Assembly (NCBI GenBank): GCA_002329405.1
Contig: DCTE01000056.1
Span: 1-9,623, forward strand
DNA from: Ruminococcaceae bacterium UBA1448
GTDB taxonomy: Bacteria; Bacillota; Clostridia; Oscillospirales; Ruminococcaceae
Direction: 5' to 3'
Length of the DNA: 9,623 nucleotides
Part shown: one piece after another, positions 6,187-9,623 of the stretch
Layout of the letters: each line of letters begins with the position of its first letter
How positions within the stretch are numbered: position 1 is the first letter of the stretch
Notes under the pieces: model-generated
The model's input: only the letters and a program-made list of their open reading frames with translations
What the model was told of the DNA's origin: nothing
The model's database searches: none
Program-made: the position numbers and the translations under genes

Positions 6187-6201
6187 CCCGGTCAAACCGG
6201 G
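6187..6201 (-). other. Small hairpin in the recG-murC spacer
   Basis: The inverted repeat CCCGG-tcaaa-CCGGG occupies the spacer between the recG stop and the murC ribosome site. It has no T tract on the minus strand, so it is not a typical terminator. It could stabilise or separate the two cistrons in the mRNA, but chance is possible for a 5-bp stem. Confidence 0.35.
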
Positions 6202-6219
6202 AAATACACATTTTTACCG

Positions 6220-8307
6220 TCAGTTATTGCCGCTCCGTTCGGTCATAGCCACAATCTGCGCACGCAGAACCGCGTGTTCCGGTGCCATCAGATCAGGATC
6301 CGCCTCCAGCAGCGCAATTCCTGCCGCCTGCGCCTCCGCAAACAGGGCGGTATCCTCCAGCACGTCGCTGATGCCCAGCGATGGGACGCCATGCTGCCGG
6401 TATCCAAAAAAGTCGCCCGCTCCCCGGAGCTTCAAATCCTCTTTGGAGATCACAAACCCGTCGCAGGTCTCCTTCATGACTGAAAGACGTTTGCGGTTAT
6501 CCTCACCGTCGTTATCCGACAGCAGGATACAGGTCGATTTTTTGCTGCCGCGTCCGACCCGCCCCCTCAGCTGATGCAGCTGGGAAAGGCCAAACCGTTC
6601 GGCATTTTCGATCATGATGATCGTGGCGTTGGGGACGTCAACGCCGACTTCGACAACTGTCGTCGCGACCAGCAGCTGAATCTCTCCCGAAGCAAACCGC
6701 GCCATGACCTGGTCTTTTTCATCCGATTTCATCCGTCCATGCAGCAGGCCGACCGTATAGCCTTTAAATGCAGTTTCCTGTAACTGCCGGGCATAATCGA
6801 CAGCCGCCGTCATACCGCCGGACGGGTCATTCTCTTCAATCAGCGGACAGACGATATATCCCTGCTCTCCGCGTGCGAGATGATCGCGGATATATCCCAG
6901 CGCCCGTTCCCGTTTATCCGAGTGGATGGAAAAGGTTTCGATTGGCTGGCGGCCCTTGGGCAGCTCGTCAATGACCGATAAATCCAGATCACCGTATACG
7001 ATCAATGCCAATGTCCGGGGAATCGGGGTTGCAGACATGACCAGCACATGGGGATTTTCCCCTTTTTCACCCAGACGCTGCCGCTGTGCGACACCAAACC
7101 GGTGCTGTTCGTCGGTGATGACCAGCCCGAGCCGTTTAAAAACCGTCGCCTGCTGGACCAGCGCATGGGTACCGACCACTACGTCAATTTCACCATCGGC
7201 GATCTTTTCCCGCATCAGCGTTTTCTGCTTTGGCGTAAGGGAACCGGACAGCAGTCCAATCCGAATCCCCAGCGGTTCAAGATACCGGCGCAGTGTCGCT
7301 TCATGCTGGGAAGCAAGGATTTCGGTCGGTGCCATCAGTGCCGCCTGATACCCGCTTTTGACAATCGCATAGGCGGAAGCCGCCGCGACCATCGTTTTAC
7401 CGGAACCGACGTCCCCCTGTACCAGGCGGTTCATTGGATAGCGGGACGACATATCCAGCAAAATCTCCCCGATCACCCGTTTCTGTGCTCCGGTCAGCTG
7501 GTACGGAAGACTTTGCAGAAAAGGCCGCAGATCCGGGCGTTTGACCCGGACTTCCGTTTCCCTCCGCTCTCTGCCTTTGAGCAGCTTCAGCCCGATAGTC
7601 AGCCGCAGCAGTTCTTCAAAGGAGAGCCTGCGCTTTGCAGCATCCAGCTGCATCTGCCCTTCGGGAAAATGAATCTGACGGATCGCCGCCTGAAAGGAGA
7701 TCAGCCGGTGCTCCTTTCGGATTTCTTCCGGCAGCGGATCAGGCATAGCGGGCAGAAAATGTTCGATCGCGTCCTTAACATTGGTCTGCACCATCTTGCT
7801 GGTCAGCCCCTCGGTCAGCGAATAGACCGGGCGGAGGATATCCGCTTCTTCCGCCGGAAGCCAGGCCGACAGGGTCAGGCCATAAGCAGCGCCGGTGCGG
7901 GTCCATTTCCCGGCAAAGACATAATCCTCCCCCGGACGCATCCCGTAATAGATGTATTCGTTATTAAAAATGGTGACAACAAAATTATGCAGTCCGTCCG
8001 TCGCCTGCAATTTGTACAACACCATCCCCTTTCGGATTGGGGCCGGCGGAAATTTACGCAAAATCTTTCCGGCAACCACGACATTTTCGCCGCCCACACA
8101 CTGATCAACTGTCTTCGGAGAAGTAAAATCCTGATAACTGCGGGGATAAAATGCCAGCAGCTGTTCAACCGTCTGAATACCCAGTTTCAGATACAGTGCT
8201 TCCCTCTTTGGGCCAACGTTTTTCAACCGGGTAACAGGAGTCGCAGGCAGCAGTGTTTCAGCTGCATATTGCTGCTGTGATGTTTCTGTTTCCTGTCTGG
8301 AATACAT
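6220..8307 (-). CDS. recG: ATP-dependent DNA helicase RecG
   Basis: RecG is a cytoplasmic, monomeric superfamily 2 helicase that reverses stalled replication forks and migrates branched DNA. From the ATG at 8307 the product is 695 residues, normal for the family. An N-terminal helix-hairpin and wedge (OB-fold) region begins at TRLKNVGPKREALYLKLGI and continues to about residue 160. The helicase core has Walker A GDVGSGKT (about 298-305), DEQHRFG (about 399-405), MSATPIPRTLAL (about 424-435), TTVVEVGVDVPNATI and LHQLRGRVGRG, and near the C-terminus LRGAGDFFGYRQHG. The start is uncertain: ATG 8307 has AGGAG 5 bases upstream; GTG 8313 has AAAGGAG (8328-8322) at 8 bases; GTG 8322 overlaps that site and is unlikely. 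The gene directly follows a 48-codon ORF and precedes murC. Confidence 0.96.
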   Translation of the reverse strand: MYSRQETETSQQQYAAETLLPATPVTRLKNVGPKREALYLKLGIQTVEQLLAFYPRSYQDFTSPKTVDQCVGGENVVVAGKILRKFPPAPIRKGMVLYKLQATDGLHNFVVTIFNNEYIYYGMRPGEDYVFAGKWTRTGAAYGLTLSAWLPAEEADILRPVYSLTEGLTSKMVQTNVKDAIEHFLPAMPDPLPEEIRKEHRLISFQAAIRQIHFPEGQMQLDAAKRRLSFEELLRLTIGLKLLKGRERRETEVRVKRPDLRPFLQSLPYQLTGAQKRVIGEILLDMSSRYPMNRLVQGDVGSGKTMVAAASAYAIVKSGYQAALMAPTEILASQHEATLRRYLEPLGIRIGLLSGSLTPKQKTLMREKIADGEIDVVVGTHALVQQATVFKRLGLVITDEQHRFGVAQRQRLGEKGENPHVLVMSATPIPRTLALIVYGDLDLSVIDELPKGRQPIETFSIHSDKRERALGYIRDHLARGEQGYIVCPLIEENDPSGGMTAAVDYARQLQETAFKGYTVGLLHGRMKSDEKDQVMARFASGEIQLLVATTVVEVGVDVPNATIIMIENAERFGLSQLHQLRGRVGRGSKKSTCILLSDNDGEDNRKRLSVMKETCDGFVISKEDLKLRGAGDFFGYRQHGVPSLGISDVLEDTALFAEAQAAGIALLEADPDLMAPEHAVLRAQIVAMTERSGNN

Positions 8308-8318
8308 TTCCACTCCTG

Positions 8319-8465
8319 TCACTCCTTTCCCAGCCCGCTCCCAAAAAGCCTGATTCCACCGGCTATTTCAGGGGCATTCAGTTTTTCCATCCAGTTTCGG
8401 TTCAAATTGGCGTCGCCGGTAAGTTTTCCCATCCGCTTGAGACCGGGGGAAAATTGTGTTAGCAT
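8319..8465 (-). CDS. Small ORF of unknown function ahead of recG
   Basis: This 48-codon ORF opens at ATG 8465 with a good ribosome site (GGAAGGA, spacing 7) and ends at TGA 8321-8319, inside the recG translation start region; the recG ribosome site AAAGGAG lies over its last codons. A near-perfect extended -10 promoter lies about 90 bases upstream with no other gene between. The product (MLTQFSPGLKRMGKLTGDAN, then a segment with WMEKLNAPEIAGG and LFGSGLGK) has no signal peptide or membrane segment and I do not recognise it. It may be a real small protein, or a leader whose translation couples ribosomes to recG. An in-frame upstream start could extend it to 82 codons but lies in the promoter region and lacks support. 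Confidence 0.55.
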   Translation of the reverse strand: MLTQFSPGLKRMGKLTGDANLNRNWMEKLNAPEIAGGIRLFGSGLGKE

Positions 8466-8555
8466 ATGCTTATCCTTCCTGGATATCCAGACGAAAAATG
8501 TATGGCAGAGTGCTTTTGTGTCCACCGCAAAGATATTCTGTCTGGTTATTGAGAT

Positions 8556-8584
8556 ATTATACCACATTTTTTATCCGGTGAACA
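8556..8584 (-). promoter_or_regulatory. Predicted promoter of the small ORF-recG-murC operon
   Basis: On the minus strand a consensus -10 TATAAT (8561-8556) is preceded by TGG, a perfect extended -10. The -35 is weak: TGTTCA at 17 bases (8584-8579) or TTCACC at 15 bases (8582-8577). The leader to the small ORF is about 85 bases. It contains CCAGAC (8545-8540) and its complement GTCTGG (8492-8487), which could pair in RNA. The promoter lies in the 158-base divergent spacer shared with the plus-strand secreted protein. Confidence 0.7.
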
Positions 8585-8623
8585 GTCCCGGAAGGAATTG
8601 AAAAATGAAAGGATTGACGCAAA

Positions 8624-9616
8624 GTGAAACAACAAACAGGCAAGGTCGCCCTGCTGCTGACCTTTATGCTCAGCCTGCTCCTGCTGCTTCCAACTTCCGT
8701 TTCCGCGAACTACCGCTGGGGCAGCACGGGCAACGCCGTCTACAATTTGCAGACCAATCTGCACGGGTTGGGTTATGGCTGTACCCCAGATGGAATTTTT
8801 GGGCAGAAAACCCATTCAGCCGTCATCTGGTACCAGTCCAACAATGGGCTGTCGGTTGACGGAATCGCCGGGCAGAAAACCCTGGCCAAAATCAAAGAGG
8901 ATGTGACCGGTGTTCAGCAAAAGCTGAACGATCTGGGATATAATGCCGGAAAAGCAGATGGGATTTTCGGGCCTGCAACACGGGCGGCTGTAAAGTCCTT
9001 CCAGTCTGACTACAATCTGACCGCCGACGGCATTGCCGGCAGCAAGACCCGCGCGGCACTTGCAGCCGCATCGGCAAAAGATGAAGACAATGAAACCAAC
9101 ACCGATACCGGTACCACCGATGATCTTGCACAGCTGCGGCAGTACATCCAAGACAACTGGACCAGCCCCATCCGGGCCTCCTACCTGCCGATCACTGGCG
9201 GACGGGCTTTCGGTTATACCCGCAGCGACGGAAGACAGCACGCAGGTATTGACTTCTACGTGGAAAACGGAGCCGGTACGCCAGTGTACGCAATGACCGA
9301 TGGAACTGTCACAGCTACCAGTACGACTTTCTATGCGGGAACCGGTGCCGTCACTGTCAAAAATGCAGACGGAACCGTCCTGCGGTACGGAGAGATCACC
9401 CCGGCAGTCAAATATGGTGCCGCCGTCAAAAAAGGCCAGGTGGTCGGATACCTCGCCAGAAACAACAATGACGGCGGTACGATGCTCCATCTCGAGCTTT
9501 ACCGCGGCGATGCGGAAGGTATTCTGACCCGTGTCAATACCGAATACTGGTATGTAAAGGGCAATTACAACCGCCGCTCCGACCTGCTCAACCCGACTGA
9601 AATGGGAATCAAATAA
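8624..9616 (+). CDS. Secreted peptidoglycan-binding protein with two PG-binding domains and a degenerate M23 (LytM-like) domain
   Basis: The 330-residue product has a signal peptide (basic start, Leu-rich core 9-22, probable cleavage after SVSA at 28). Two PG_binding_1 domains follow (about 30-91 and 92-148), each with a GYxxxxxDGIFGxxT signature and DGIAGxKT. Next come an acidic Thr-rich linker (about 150-168) and an M23-type domain (about 185-320). Zinc-site residues of M23 seem kept: H206 and D210 in HAGID, and H289 in MLHLELY. The two catalytic histidines appear replaced: M287 in the usual HLH, and E257 in YGE where YxH is usual. It should act at the cell wall, perhaps as a binding or regulatory factor, or by altered chemistry. 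GTG 8624 has AAAGGA (8608-8613) at 10 bases and gives the signal peptide directly. Only seven bases follow the stop, so its terminator is unseen. Confidence 0.88.
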   Translation: MKQQTGKVALLLTFMLSLLLLLPTSVSANYRWGSTGNAVYNLQTNLHGLGYGCTPDGIFGQKTHSAVIWYQSNNGLSVDGIAGQKTLAKIKEDVTGVQQKLNDLGYNAGKADGIFGPATRAAVKSFQSDYNLTADGIAGSKTRAALAAASAKDEDNETNTDTGTTDDLAQLRQYIQDNWTSPIRASYLPITGGRAFGYTRSDGRQHAGIDFYVENGAGTPVYAMTDGTVTATSTTFYAGTGAVTVKNADGTVLRYGEITPAVKYGAAVKKGQVVGYLARNNNDGGTMLHLELYRGDAEGILTRVNTEYWYVKGNYNRRSDLLNPTEMGIK

Positions 9617-9623
9617 TTTTTTG

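Noticed and set aside
4831..6483. Long 550-codon open frame on the plus strand opposite murC and recG
   Set aside because: It is antisense to two clear, conserved genes; its translation has no recognisable domain and it spans a gene boundary.
7048..8280. 410-codon open frame on the plus strand opposite recG
   Set aside because: It is a shadow of the recG codon pattern, without ribosome site, promoter or domain.
1..9623. CRISPR arrays, tRNA or rRNA genes, insertion sequences, riboswitches
   Set aside because: No regularly spaced repeats, cloverleaf, transposase frame, terminal inverted repeat or recognisable riboswitch core was found on either strand.

Overview
The window looks like chromosomal DNA of a mid-G+C Gram-positive bacterium of the class Clostridia, probably near Oscillospiraceae/Ruminococcaceae. 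This rests on the AAGGAGG-type ribosome sites, the DUF4003 and BlaI/M56 families, a carboxynorspermidine decarboxylase and a secreted peptidoglycan-binding M23-type protein. The species cannot be named from the sequence.

Layout from left to right. (1) Positions 1-1030 lie on the minus strand. They hold the first 177 codons of nspC (carboxynorspermidine decarboxylase), cut by the window edge. Upstream of it is only the C-terminal third of the partner enzyme, carboxynorspermidine synthase of the saccharopine dehydrogenase type; its Rossmann N-terminus is missing. (2) Positions about 1030-4735 are a visibly more A+T-rich block. A DUF4003 gene (minus) is divergent from a blaI-like repressor and an M56 (BlaR1/MecR1-like) membrane metalloprotease (plus). 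Two tandem operators sit on the blaI promoter. Downstream are a separate promoter, a decayed gene whose product resembles the M56 protein's C-terminal domain, and a small secreted peptide gene, closed by a strong terminator. (3) Positions about 4755-8585 hold a housekeeping minus-strand operon: a 48-codon unknown ORF, recG, then murC, ending in an intrinsic terminator. (4) Positions 8624-9616 (plus) encode a secreted protein with two peptidoglycan-binding domains and an M23-like domain whose two catalytic histidines appear replaced.

How the genes work together. murC and recG serve wall precursor synthesis and recombination repair. BlaI and M56 form a repressor/sensor-protease pair, but the sensor carries a short predicted beta-rich domain instead of a penicillin-binding one, so the signal is probably not a beta-lactam. 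The decayed gene shares that domain's signature, and a signal-peptide-bearing small protein follows it. This suggests a secreted-protein/sensor module, now partly degraded. The break in the carboxynorspermidine synthase gene coincides with one edge of the block, so the module, or a rearrangement at that place, appears to have destroyed it and left nspC without its usual partner.
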